From assembly GCA_033557835.1 (NCBI GenBank), contig JAWQRO010000032.1:1-64000 (forward strand): 64,000 nucleotides of DNA, read 5' to 3'. This stretch comes from Helochares maculicollis. Taxonomy: Eukaryota; Arthropoda; Insecta; Coleoptera; Hydrophilidae. The stretch's first letter is position 1, and each line of letters starts with the position of its first letter. A program made the position numbers and the translations under genes. Below, one piece after another: positions 10,863 through 23,367 of the stretch. The notes under the pieces were generated by a model, which was not told the origin of the DNA, did not search any database, and saw only the letters and a list, made by a program, of their open reading frames with translations.

Positions 10863-13800
10863 ATGGAGAAAGTAACGACTATAAAACCGCATGGTAAGGC
10901 AATTCTCGTAAGAAAGGCAACTTTTTTCTATAAAAATATGATAATTTCATTATCTTAATTATATGCAGTTTACTACTACACGCAGCATTATGGTATCGGA
11001 TGGTAGTGAAAAGATAGGATCTTTTAAAGACGTGGAATTTTGTTTGTGCATAATGATTCCTTGAAACCCGATATTTCGAGTAAAATGAAAATTTCAACTT
11101 AGGTACGATTAGGTAACTAAAAACTGACCGTTCTTGGCCTTAAGATCCACTCAGGCGATTCCGTATTTTTGAGTGGAGATAAAGCGTCTTATTTAAATTG
11201 ATGTAGTATTGAAATAATGCAATTCTTTTATGGATTTATCGATATTGAAAAAATAATGATTCAGCTAAAAGAATCTCCAATTCAAATCGCGACGTGATGG
11301 GCTATTTGAACGGGTTAGAAGAGAAAGATTGTTTAATGATGTCAATATTTTTCGGCCAAAATTCACAAGGGGCTATTGTTAAGTTCAAAAAATGTAGTGT
11401 AAGTAAAATATAGAGACATGGATGAAAACTATTTGATTTACAGCCATTATGCGATGTTCATATATAAACCTCAAAAAGGAGTTACAATCACCTAGTTAAT
11501 ATTTAAATGTACAATACAAAGATGTAGATAAATTCTAGATTAAAATTGTTTGCTTACAAGAAGCGAAACAAACTTGAGCAGGTCCGTTTCTAACCGATGA
11601 ACGAACGAGCATTATATTATTGAATAAACTAATTGTAGTATGTTGTTAAAAACCAGATAGGCGTTTTGTATTAATCATCTCTATCACATAAATAATATAC
11701 CTATATGTTTCTATACATCGCAGTATACTTATCAAGCAATGTAATTAAAATATTTACATATGTATAATATAAAGCGCAGTATTGAAGAGCATCATACAAT
11801 TATTTCGAAAGATATCCACTAGATAACAGGATAAGACATTTAATTTATTGAATTAAGTAGCGAAAAAATTTTAAAGAATTATATTAATTCCAACAAGATA
11901 ACATAACATAAAGCGTAAAAATACAAGCAGATCCATATCTATAATATCTCAATAAAAACGACTAATTTTCGTGTAAATATTAAAACATATTAATTTCTTT
12001 TATTCTAATATTTTTCTCCATATTATTGAATGTAGCATTTCTGAATAAAGCCCAATCCAATAGAATTTGTTTTCATCATCTTACTTATTCAGTATTATTA
12101 ATTACACTAAAGAATTGGAGCTATTAAGCAACATTTCCATGTACAAGAGCGTTAGTATATGTGAAAGGTAAAAAAAACAAGATTTTATATGATAATATAG
12201 AACGATTAAACAAAAGACAAAGAATTCCAAAAAGAAGTTGTCATGAATGTATTCGGATACTTTTAAAATCAAAACTGGGGTTGTTTTTAGATGTTTACTC
12301 ATATCTCATCAACCGTTAAAAAACCGTTATGTATAAAATTAAGTCCGATTCAATTTTTAAAAAATGTTCGCGTATATTATCTACCTAAACCTATACTTCC
12401 CCCTATAAGTTAAACAGTAATTTTTTCTATACAATTATTTATGCTGCTTTAAGTACTATTTATATATATAATTTAATAATAATAATTAAAGAAAGCTTAT
12501 CAAATATGCAAATTTTATAGTATAAAATAAATAGAAATTTCAAAGTTATAAATAAGAAAAAGAGTGTGTGCTTATATACATATGCATCCACATCCATCCT
12601 ACTCAAAAGATCTGATTTCTAGCGATTCTGTGAATCTAGATCAAAAACCAATTCTACAACATTGTTTTCCTGTATTTGCAGTACAGTGTTCCAAATATGA
12701 AAATTCTTACCTATCACTTATACATGTACAGCTTGAAGAACCCAAAATTAAAAGTTCATTTGAAAAAAATATATAGAATGTCGGCGAAAGATATAGAGTA
12801 CACATTTTAAAAACCAAGCTTAAATTAGATTTCGAAAAGTACGTTAGGGTATCCAGAAACAGTAAGATTGCATGCACACTAATGTAAAAAAAACAATGAT
12901 TTAGAAACTAAAAAACAGGTAATAAATTTTTACGTTAAATTTTGACATTGAGATTTAAATTTATTAATTATTTTAGTTTATTATTTATCTAATATGACAA
13001 CATTTAACATTTAGCATCTGAGAAATATACATATTGAGTGTGAACATTTCGATTATAACAAAAAGAATTTGAAATGCTTGTGCAAACTTTAAAAATCAAA
13101 AAATAGCCCTTCTAGTGGTCGTGACAGATCGAAATAATATAGTGATATGGTAGCTTTGCCTACGTTATTTTAACATTATATTTTAAGAGCCTTTTTCAAT
13201 GGGCAAAATATCACTCTAAGCGTTAGAAAATATAGCTGTAACCCATTTGTAAGCTGTTAGTTGTAAATGAAATTGACGCGTTTTTAACTGTAGTTTTCCA
13301 ACACTGCAAACGTAAATCCAGTTTAATCTATCTAAGATAGCACTTCAAATTTAAAATCTCAGAGATCTCCTAACGCTATTTTTTCAGAAGCCGATAAAAG
13401 CGAAGAATTCATACAAAATCTTCTCACCGAAGGGAAACAAACATCATGCGACGAAACGGCGACCAGCTTTTTAAATAGCACTTGCGTACCACCATTTTAC
13501 AACGAAGACAAATTCAAAAGGTTGTAAATGCAATGTTTAAATAAGTTACAGTGCGAATTTTTAGCGCAATAACCCTTTGTCGGCACATCCACGGCATAAT
13601 TATGCGACTCATATTATTCTGATATTTCAGAGGGCAACATTTTTTTCACAAACACATCTTCGCTATGTTCATTGCCAAGTTTTCCGGACTAATTTCCATC
13701 TTGGCCATTCCTTCAATCAGAAATATCCTTGTCTTCACCAAAATGTCAGGAGAACCACTGACTGCCTACAGACGATATTTGAGCACCGTTTTTCATATGT

Positions 13801-15897
13801 ACGTTTGGTACAGAAGCGATTTTAAACCCGGGTCAGAGTAAGTATTGGAGTTGAAGCCAAAATATAGAGTTTTCAATTGGGCGGATAGATGGGGGCAGCC
13901 ATGCTGTTTTCGTGGCCTCGGTCTAATCTGGTGTTTATTATTCATTTAGACAATTAGGCAGCAGGTCTAAATAAGAAAACATTATTTTCAAAATAGGTGT
14001 TCGTTCGTACAAATGTCATTTTACGGTAGACGCAGTGGCATTTCAAAGTTGATTCTCTAACATTTGGTGGCCAAGACCGAGATGACTAGTTCGGTAAACA
14101 ATCGGCCAACATCCGTACTTCAAAAGAATGCCAGATTGGCCGAGAATATTGTTGCGGTTTATGAGGACAACCAGAGGCACTCAATTTCTCGTGGTACACA
14201 AAAACTCGGCTTCTAGCAGATTTCGACTTGAAAGATTTGAGGGTATGGTTATCTCTCCCTTAATTGTTTCTGTGCCAATAGTCCGCAATCGACAGGTGTC
14301 TTTAAAGTCAACATATTCAATGCCATCGCTCAAATTCAGGGTAATTTATGCGGCAGTCACTGAAAATTGGATCACTCGGATTTGTCGCACGATGAGAAAC
14401 CGAGGCAGACATTTGACCCAGTCAAATCCCATACAGGACATACTGAGGCCTTTCAAATACAAAAGAAGTTCGCTAAAGAATCATATCTAGTTTATTTTAT
14501 TGCATTTCAACATCGATCCGCCCTTAGTGAATAAGCCTACAATATTTTATATGCCATGCCATATTTGTAATGCAATTAAATGATAAGTCATGACCGGCAA
14601 ACTAATATTTTAAATTGATTTATTTTTAGGCTGTGGCAATCTCTCGTAGAAGTCAAAAATCGCCATAACTCGGCGAGCAAAAAGCACTGCAAAGCTGGAT
14701 TCGGCAGAATTTCTCAATTTGACATGGCTGTAACGCAATTCGGATTCATGGGCTATGTTTTATGTAGGCCGAAGATGATTGGAATCCACGAGTATACAGA
14801 GCAAGAGTTAGAAGACTTTGTGCATGTTTGGAGAGTTGTAGGCCAACTAATGGGAATAGAAGACAGGTACACATTCCATGATATGATTTTTAGCTACAAA
14901 ATTCCCTGCTGACAAAATAGATAACAAAACCATAAAATGAGTAATCAAGACTTGATACAAAACCTCCGATATGAAAAACAAACCTTTCATAACCGCAAAC
15001 AGGGCAGAGGCAGGAAAAACAATGTGTATTTAATGACAAAAATAACTATAACGGAAAAGATTGCTGATTTGGACAAAAAAATAAATTCATTATTAGTTTG
15101 CTAATGTATATAAGTAAAACGTTGCCTTATTTCTTAATTTTTGATATTGCACTAAATCGATTATCAAAATTTCGTGGCTTAATTATAAGGACAGCTCTTT
15201 TTTAACAGTAAAGTAAAATACAATAAGGTTTTAAAATTTATAGAACCTCAAATAAAATCGATAAAAATCTTCGAAATTTAACGTATATTTTCAGTTCAGA
15301 TAAGCAATTACAAGAAAATAGTAGTTATCGAATTGTTCAAATACAATTCCAAATTTTGCGCAAATACATTCTGTATTTACTTTAGATTTTAAAGTAAATA
15401 AAAATTTTGATAAATCTTTAATCATATTTTTTAGGTTCAATATTTGTCGAGAATCACTTGAAGAAACACAATTTGTTTGCGAAAAGCTTCTAGGTAGGAT
15501 TCTCAAGTCGGAAATCGAAAGAATGGATACAGATTTCGTCGAAATGTCCACACATTTAGTCAATGGAATGTGGTGTATGCAACCACTTTTGGAAATTCAC
15601 GTTTTTCTTAGTTACATCCTACGTATCCTCAACAACGATTCGCAAATTAATAACAACAATAATATCTGTAAAATAGAGCTTACAAAGACACAATTATGGC
15701 ACCTGTGGTTCATAACAAATGTCATTTCCACAATGAGGTTTAGGGTTTTAAAATTTTACCACAACTCAGTCATGTATATCAGTATGTGGCTGATGGTGCA
15801 TTTCCCATTTTTGGCATATTACAAATTTGGCAAAGCCAATTCCCACGTGACTATTTTACAATCCAAGCAAAATAAGTCAATCGCCAATTCGTTCTAA
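10863..15897 (+). CDS. DUF2236 / MpaB-like (ER-bound oxygenase, Lcp-related) family protein
   Basis: Five exons are proposed: 10863-10893, 13388-13520, 13631-13837, 14630-14866 and 15435-15897. Phases agree at every junction, giving 1071 nt and 356 residues, the usual size for animal members. The family (DUF2236, MpaB/latex-clearing-protein catalytic domain) comprises haem-type oxygenases in bacteria and fungi. The insect members are uncharacterised. Exon 2 carries the N-terminal motif VPPFYNEDKFKRGQ. Exon 4 carries VKNRHNSASKK, whose His is a candidate conserved metal/haem-region residue, and DMAVTQFGFMGYV, the strongest family signature. Exon 5 carries EMSTHLVNGMW and a C-terminal hydrophobic segment (VMYISMWLMVHFPFLAYY) suggesting membrane association. 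The tiny first exon, encoding MEKVTTIKPH, rests only on its GTAAGG donor and phase fit. The stop is followed by an AATAAA-type signal near 15945. The 14.1-14.5 kb intron holds a dead transposon. Confidence 0.75.
10894..13387 (+). other. Long first intron of the MpaB-like gene
   Basis: A 2.5-kb AT-rich stretch between the proposed 31-nt first exon and exon 2. Apart from scattered short open frames (for example around 11280-11380) I see no conserved coding, repeat or RNA structure. It counts as an intron only if the short first exon is correct. Confidence 0.4.
14080..14490 (+). mobile_element. Internally deleted Tc1/mariner-type transposase remnant
   Basis: The sequence carries a broken transposase reading frame inside the third intron of the MpaB-like gene. 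One frame reads NARLAENIVAVYEDNQRHSI, matching the helix-turn-helix linker (xxENIxAVxES...SI) of insect IS630/Tc1-mariner-type transposases. It runs straight into a segment like their C-terminus (NLCG..., then TENWITRICR..., then RGRHLTQ). The catalytic DDE core is missing and there are in-frame stops, so the copy is dead and internally deleted. No terminal inverted repeats were identified, so the boundaries are approximate. The host exons on both sides join in phase as if it were absent. Confidence 0.6.
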
Positions 15898-17930
15898 AAT
15901 TAAGTTTTAATTTGTTGTATTCATTTTGTATATTGTTTTGTTAAAAATAAAATTTGCGATAATCAATTGGACTTCTCTTTATAACACTCATAATATTTCC
16001 AAAGAGCCAAGACAGTTTAGTTTATAAAACGTAGATTTGTGAAATTGATGTTTATTAAACAATTCGCGCAATAAGTTTTTTCAATTGCATTAACACTTGT
16101 TAGCTAATAGCAGAACAAATATTATTGCTTAAGCTATAAAACGTTCACCTAAATTACTTTAATATTTCAACAGGTTACCTATGTAGCAAAAAATAGGCAG
16201 AAATGATGACGGAAGTAAATAGTGCCAAAAAATGTGTAAAGCATTTACTAAACGATTGTTTCCAGGATCCATATAATGGCTTAAATATAAAAAAATCTAC
16301 ACACCTAGATTTATTAAACACATAAAATTAAGGCGGGTTTTCTTAATTTATTTAATGTTAGATGGCTTTAATCAATTTTGATATATCAAAATATAAAATC
16401 AAAAAAATATGATATTCAAGCAAAACTGATTTTGTTTCCAGAAGACAAAGATTCTATCGAGAAAATTTTGCTTCAATGTTTGTACATTGGCCAATGAAAG
16501 CCATTTTTAATTTTCATTGGTAAATCAAGTGAACGAGCCAATGAGTATAAAAGATACTTTACCAGAATAATCCATATAAATCTTTGGTGCACCAGGTCCT
16601 GGATCAAGGTAAAAAATGTTTATGAAGTAATCGAAAGTAGTAGAAACACTGAAATAATGTAAGAGGGAGCAATCAATATGTCCTTGCATCAAATAATTAT
16701 TAATTTCTTAAATAGTTATTGCAAATACTCGCTATTGTTAAATAAAAAGTCAGCAACAGAGACAGAAATAAAAGATGAAAATCCGGAAAAAATTAAGCAA
16801 CAATAATAAAGCTAAAAAAGATGCTACACCCAGAAACAATGAAAGATAAGAAGCAAAACAGTTTTGACCAAGGATATTATAAATAATAGCAAACAACAGG
16901 ATAAAGAATAAAGGAAGAAAAGATAAAGATAATATTAGTAAAGATGCGAGAAAAGAAGGTAGAATATAATGGCCCAGCGGAAGAGCAAATCAACCAATAA
17001 GAGAAATAAGATATTAAACATGTATAGAAATTAGAGAAATTGCAGCTAATTGCAAAAGGAAGCTGATTAAAGACTTTAACCAGAGAAAACACTCAAACTG
17101 CAGAGGTAAAATGTTAATATGTAAATAGAAGGCTATACTTGCAAAACAAATGATAAGATAGGCGGAATATTCTAAAGAAACATACAAATGCAAATAAGGA
17201 AGTGAATGAGAAGCGGGAAATATCATTACAAAGCCGTGATTGTTTATATTTGCATCTAAAAGGTACCAACGATGTCACACAAAGAAAGTGCAAAAATATA
17301 TTATAAAGCCAAAAAAAACAGTTGTTAGTAAATGAGAGAAACTTTTTTGTAAACAAAATATGTCAAGCAAAAATCCGATCAAAACAAAATACCAGAAGAA
17401 TTCAAGAGTATTCAAGAAGAATGATCATATATTTTTATGTGGTGGAGATGGCGGTTTTCTTTAAAAAATGGCCTGAATGTGTAATATGATACTATAAGGT
17501 AATGTTTGCTGTTTTCGGGGCTTATTTTTGAGTGTGTTTTTCTATGACTCCTACCCTACGTACTCACAACAATAAATTCACCCAGCGAATTGTCAAAAAT
17601 CTGATAAAGTTGTTATTTTCAAATCAGAATTAACAGAGAAATTAAACTGTGATAAAATGGTCAAAATACATTAGAAGGCTTTATTACCATTTGCCGAAAA
17701 ATGCTTTGCAATATTGGATACTGCAAGAATACAATGACCCAAAACAGTTATTTTTTACATCGTGAGGAAACAAGAGCACTCATAAAGGTTAAACGTCGTG
17801 GATAGAAGATCTGGCCCAAAAACAGATATATAGTTAAATGTGACTTATAGTTCTTTATCTAATGAAAAAGTAGTACAATTAGCACAAAGCATGTATCCGC
17901 TGCTTCAACCAATTATTGATAAAAGGGACT

Positions 17931-17986
<56 letters not shown>

Positions 17987-19344
17987 TTTTAAAATATGTA
18001 AACTTTAAATAAAAATGAGGTACTATATGATCTTGCAATTGTAACTACGGCCAATTTACAAATCTTACTTTTTTACAACTGTAAGTTATAGATTTTACAT
18101 TAATCAATAATCAAATTTAAACAAATATAATCTGAGATAAATAGATAACAGGTGCTCATTATATACCTGAGTAATAATAGTCGATAAATATTAGCCATCA
18201 GAACAATGTAGAGATGTGTTTTTAATCCATATTCATGTCAACAAGCATCCAATATTTAAAAGTTACACCACAATACCACTGATTTGATAAAAATTTTTAA
18301 ACGTACTAACTCTTATCAGAGGATACACTTCTCATATAATGAACATTCGCCATCGCAGTTATCTCATATTAAGCTATACTTTTATAGCAGGATTCCCCTA
18401 GTTATGTTTAAGGAACCATTTTGGAGTAAATAAATATAAAAATGTAATTAATTAAATCATTCTAATTGATTAATGTAAAAGTGTTTGTATCAAAAAATTG
18501 CTTATTATGGCAGATCTGAAAAATCGAAGAATCAGAAGCACATACTATAGTTATTTCGGCATGGTTGTAACTGATCTTCATCATCAAAATTGTACCTTAA
18601 CGCTATTAACATTTGCATAATTAAGTTTTAAAAAATCCACAAACATAAATATTTTCATTTTGCAGAGCAAGGTCATCACTAATGAAAATCAACAAAATCC
18701 ACTGAAATGACAGCAAAAAGTTCAATAGCCATGCATATGAAGTGAGATGGGTAAAGTCTATAGTCCCTATTTTGAAGATTTAGCATTTAGCTGCATTTAT
18801 GGAAATTTATTGGTACACTTGTAGGAATCAAAGATGAGCATGTGAAATTAAATCAGCGGTTCACTTTAAATTTAGTCCACTACAATTTTTGGGTACAACA
18901 TTTGCTGTGAATCGTTATAAGAAACCAAAAAAAAAGTAATGAGATTCTACTAAATGTTTTTAAGTAGCAATCATTTTGCCATGTTTTGACATGCATCCTG
19001 ATTTTCTAAAATTGTCAGCTGCATTAATAGGACTTAAAAGTATGACAAACACAGTTAGAAATTACACACCATTTTTAAAATACGCATTTGTTGACATCAA
19101 CAGCAAGCACAATATAAAAAAGATAACAAGTCATAATCCTGTTAATTTAACACAATGGCAAAAGATTTGCAGAGGTTATGTTACGGAACAAAAATAGCCT
19201 GGTTACTGTACAATAATATATATATTCAATGTTAGAAATATGGCATTGCTACTAAAATAATTATTTAAATACAATAATTTCAAATATTTCATAAATAAAC
19301 CAGTAACATTAAATGTCCATCACAATTGATTTAAGTAAATTGTT
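15898..19344. other. Intergenic region with weak coding-like patches
   Basis: The 3' UTR of the MpaB-like gene lies at the left. From 16,740-17,400 the plus strand is strikingly purine/A-rich, as in decayed LINE ORFs, but no family motif can be read. An (AT)n tract sits at 17,933-17,984. Near 18,500-19,197 several open patches occur on the plus strand (one of about 78 codons ends at 19,197). They do not join into a recognisable gene. Nothing else is supported. Confidence 0.4.
17933..17984. repeat. (AT)n microsatellite, 26 units
   Basis: Perfect AT dinucleotide repeat of 52 bp in intergenic DNA. Confidence 0.95.
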
Positions 19345-21123
19345 TCATATATCTCTTAATAATTTATCAAAATCACTGGAATCATCAAAGTTTTCCAAGT
19401 CTTGCGCCAAACAAGTTTTAATATCTTCTGGAAGCAACATGTCGCTTAAAGGAGAAGCTAATGGTTCTGTGTGAAAATACGGATGATGTAAAGCCTATAA
19501 CGAAACATCTTTAAGAGCACTTCCTCAATCCACATTTAGAGTTACCTGTTGAGCTGATGGGCGTTTCCTGTAGTCATATTGCACTAAACTTTTAATGAGA
19601 TCAAGTGTTTCTTCACTTACGTTCGGCACAAGGGAATCCCACTTGATGCCTTTACTATTAGCGAATGTAATTTTGTTATAATCTGGAAGGGTTTTTAAGT
19701 CTGGCCATGTTTCCTCAGTTGGAGTACCTAAAGTGTGTAGAACAATCGCTAGTTGTTCTATATCTGACTCACCCTAAAAAGTAGTAATTTCAAGCATTTT
19801 CTTTGGAATTTGTTAGTCCTACAATATTGGTATTTAATTGTACATACCTGAAATAATGGTTTTCTATTGTACATTTCACTCATTATACAACCCACTGCCC
19901 ACAAATCTACAGCGCAAGTGTAGCTTTTAGAGCCATATAATAATTCTGGCGCTCTGTACCACCGAGTTGCCACTTGATGTGAATATAATCTTTCTGGTTC
20001 TTTTTCTACATAAATCCTAGCTAGCCCTAGATCTGCAATTTTAAGTTTGCCATCTGAAGCTATTAATAAATTAGCAGGCTTTAAGTCCTGAAAATATATT
20101 TTTTATATGAAGTTTCTTAAATGTACATGTAATGATTACCCTGTGCATTATGTGATTCTTGTGCATGTATTTAACACTTCTAAGAAGCATCTTCATGTAG
20201 CATTTGATCTGAGATTCTACTATAATATTTTCTTCCTCTTTTATTACGTCATACAAACTACCAGGCAAGTATTCCATGACAAGAATCAGTCCCATGCCTC
20301 TTGGAATAACTTCATATAGTTCTACAATCTGCATAAAAATGCAATAATAATTAAATGAGTAAATGTCAAGTGAAAAATAGTTAGCTTGGTATTTATTCTG
20401 CCATTTTCTTAAATGTAATAATTACTGATAAGTTAGGTGATTGACTCATTAATGTCTTAGGAGTGTTACTGAGTCAGTAAATTTTAACTCTGAAATTATT
20501 TTTCACAACACTGAATTGAATTGTTGCAAAATGGTAAAACATATATTAATTTATTTTTAAAGGAAAACCTGTGCACTGTGTTTGTGATGTGGGATTAATA
20601 ATTTACAAATATTTTTAAAGCATTCCAATTGTTATCTTTTCATTATATATGTCAGTTGTAACATCAACATATTGTTAACTATTCTAGATCTGAACATGGA
20701 TACAAACAAGTACACACACAAGTCAGTCTATTATAAGCAAAGCTTTTTTCGACAATTGTGATTTTTATAACATACCTTCCATAAGTAGGTTTACCGTTGA
20801 AAATATCAATAAACATTATGGAAAAAATCCAATTGACAGACTTGCTAAACAAAACAAAATCTATTCAAACTATAACACAAAAATGCCTATTTGGTTCTAA
20901 TCAAACAATCCAAACTATGTTAAATAAAGTCTTAAAACTTGAGAAACAAAAAAGGATTTTTTACCCCAAACTATCCTATTGCTAATGGATAAGAAATAAT
21001 TCTGCTTTACATGCAGTAATTATAAACATTCCATATCTAATATTAACTAGTCATGAATAGTTGGCCAGTTTAATTACTGCTGCAATGCTGTGTTAATTTT
21101 TATAAGTTTATATTGTATGTATG

Positions 21124-21181
<58 letters not shown>

Positions 21182-21540
21182 TATAATACATGTTGTCACA
21201 ATACATAAAAAGGTAGTTTGAATTTTAAATTAACAGGAAGAAATCTATTAATTTTAGCTGAACTTATGCAAAAACAAACTGAAATATCAATCAAAAGACT
21301 ATTACGTTATACTACAAAATAATATCTCAATAACACTAAAAACTATTTACTTACATAATCCGATTTCAAAGTCCTCAAGGCACAAATTTCACGAAAAATA
21401 TTCTTGGGGATACCTTCGTCCAAATTTTTAATTAAAAGTTTCTTCAGTGCCACGATGTCCCCTGTCTCCTTATTCAAACCTTTCATTACGTAGCCATGAG
21501 CACCTTGCCCGGCATTGCCAATTATTTTATATTTATTCAT
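19345..21540 (-). CDS. CDK20: Cyclin-dependent kinase 20 (cell cycle-related kinase)
   Basis: A serine/threonine kinase of the CDK family that in other animals acts in ciliogenesis/Hedgehog signalling and CDK activation. Five exons on the minus strand (21540-21355, 20328-20140, 20087-19848, 19773-19546, 19494-19345) join in phase to 330 residues, against about 346 in human. The order is: start MNKYKIIG; a glycine loop GNAGQGAHGYV; VALKK with the ATP-binding Lys; the helix region EGIPKNIFREI in place of PSTAIRE; the catalytic loop HRDLKPANLL; and IADLGLAR. The last replaces the usual DFG with DLG, a change also known in some active kinases. Next come VATRWYRAPELLYGS and GTPTEETWPDL. The T-loop VATRWYRAPE and EGIP-type helix distinguish CDK20 from CDK7 and CDK1. 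The ATG has an upstream AT-rich leader. Intron 1 (1026 bp) contains an (AT)n tract. Confidence 0.93.
21128..21178. repeat. (TA)n microsatellite in CDK20 intron 1
   Basis: Perfect TA/AT dinucleotide run of about 51 bp inside the first intron of CDK20. Confidence 0.95.
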
Positions 21541-23367
21541 ATTAAATGAATTAATTTAAAAATATATATATCTTCATAAACTACATCATCTTTAACTTTG
21601 AGGTTACATTTTTAAAATCGATGGGTGACAGCAGCGCCAAACAAACGATAAGAAAATGCAACTCACAACGAAAACACACGAAGCGGGAATGGTTTAAAAT
21701 AAATTTAATGTTAATTTTTCATTAAATATAAATAATTTTTAAATGTATTTGAGTATTTCTTCTAACTTCAGGTAATCAGATTTTTTCTAGAGCTTATATA
21801 TATTAGAGTAAGCAATAATAATTACTTTTAAAAACCAAATCGTTAAGACTAGAACATTTTAACATGTTTAACATTTTCATACAAGACAGTTTATTTTCAT
21901 TCAGGGAGGATCCATAGTAAATTCTAGAAATATGTCGCTTCTTAGTAATAAAATTTCGATCTTGCATAACTATTCTTTAAATTTATATTTTCTTGAGCGT
22001 TGAATATAAGTTTAGTATTATTTTTGTTCTTTAGAGCATTAACAATTTGTGAAATATCAATGTTCAAATCAAACAAGCTTTTTGCATCTCGTGCCTTTTG
22101 TTCAACGGCAGACATTAGTATCGCAACTTTTAATCAAATATTTTTTATGACTGTGTTCCAAATTTCAGATTTAAGGGCATATGATTCCTGTACTGAGCTG
22201 ATTAAATATTTGTACAAACTGTAGGACAAGAATAAATAATTTACTTTAAGGAATACATTTTCACGCTAACATTTTTAATTACTATTGTAAAAATATAAAA
22301 GGTGTATTAGATTATAGTATCGCAAAGTTTTAAATAATTAACAAAACAGTTTCGTGTAAACTATTCGCATATTGTCTTCTAAATTGATCTTAGGAAGAAA
22401 TATTTTTTCTATAAAAACTATAGAGGTATTATATTTTCATAGATTTTAACCACGAAAATTTGCATAAAAGACATATTTTACAAATATTGTATATAACCGA
22501 GTTATTGCATATAATTTCACTAAGGTTATAATTGCAATTATGATTCATGGACATTGTTCTAATAAAGATTAAAAATTGTCATTAAAGAAATTGAATCTGT
22601 GGAATGTGTTTTTCAACTTTATTGAAATTTTTAACAAATATCAATGCTTGTTCAGATTGAGCTCTGACATTTTCAGAAAACTTCAGTGGATGCTCTTATC
22701 GTTCAGTTTCTGGATTTTAGAAGCTTATGTGACCCTTTTAATTGAAATCATATCCATTCAGTTTCTTGTAACTCTTAACATTGATGGTTTACTTTGTTCT
22801 TGCATTAAGATAATCTTGTAGATTATGATTTAAAATAATCAAAATATCAAATTTATGTAGGTAAAATTCTAATTTAATCGTTCTAAAATTAAAATAGCAC
22901 ATTCTAATAAATAGTAGCATAAGATGTAATTAAATAATATGCATACAGATCTTTATTATGGCACAGCGAGATTGTCTCTGCCTACCTCCCTAGACAATAC
23001 AATTATCATGCTACTGCTACTAATATTTTGCCTTATCGTTTAGATATGGGCGTATGTCTCTACTTAAATATAGATTAATAATAAAAAATTCAAATTGTAT
23101 TTTCCTTGATAAGTTCCAAAAAATTTCCTCGTGCCAACATTTCGGCAATTAATTCCCCATAATTACAGTAAAAATGCTTATTTGTAAACCTTTCTAATGT
23201 CACTATTTCTCATTAGTCTCATTTATTTGCTTCGGATCACAGCTAGAGCTAATTAGGTGTAATTAAATTCCTGTGTGCTGTAAAAATAGGAATTTGTTTG
23301 TATTTAGTAACATTTATTTTGCGTGAGTCACTGGCATGTCTTGATGACAAGTCAACCCATCCTAAAC
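21541..23367. other. Intergenic region between CDK20 and capping protein alpha
   Basis: Contains the divergent promoters of CDK20 (minus) and capping protein alpha (plus). The 5' leader of the latter runs up to 23,367. A possible decayed coding segment on the minus strand is listed separately. No RNA gene or repeat was seen. Confidence 0.5.
21936..22229 (-). pseudogene. Possible decayed coding exon with one internal TGA
   Basis: Reading the minus strand, one frame stays open for about 80 codons except for a single TGA near 22,130. The first part reads SVQESYALKSEIWNTVIKNI. The part after the TGA starts MSAVEQKARDAKSLFDLNID and ends at a TAA near 21,938. Codon use and the mixed charged/hydrophobic pattern look protein-like. 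A second short open patch (AQSEQALIFVKNFNKVEKHI) lies about 450 bp upstream on the same strand. I do not recognise the family. It may be a pseudogene, a short gene starting at the internal ATG (60 codons), or chance. Confidence 0.25.

Noticed and set aside
11270..11385. Locally GC-richer stretch open in two frames
   Set aside because: No start, no homology, and it lies within the proposed MpaB-like intron; too short to support an exon.
16877..17356. Overlapping minus-strand frames rich in Phe, Leu and Tyr
   Set aside because: They mirror a purine/A-rich plus strand. Hydrophobic residues come from T-rich codons, and no family motif is present.
17641..17925. Possible transposase-like frames beside the (AT)n tract
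   Set aside because: Looked for DDE or helix-turn-helix motifs and found none that align.
18491..19197. Several plus-strand coding-like patches, the last about 78 codons ending at 19,197
   Set aside because: I could not join them with convincing splice sites, the patches contain stops between them, and no family was recognised.
22115..22140. Selenocysteine reading of the internal TGA
   Set aside because: No SECIS-like structure or selenoprotein family resemblance; pseudogenisation or chance is simpler.
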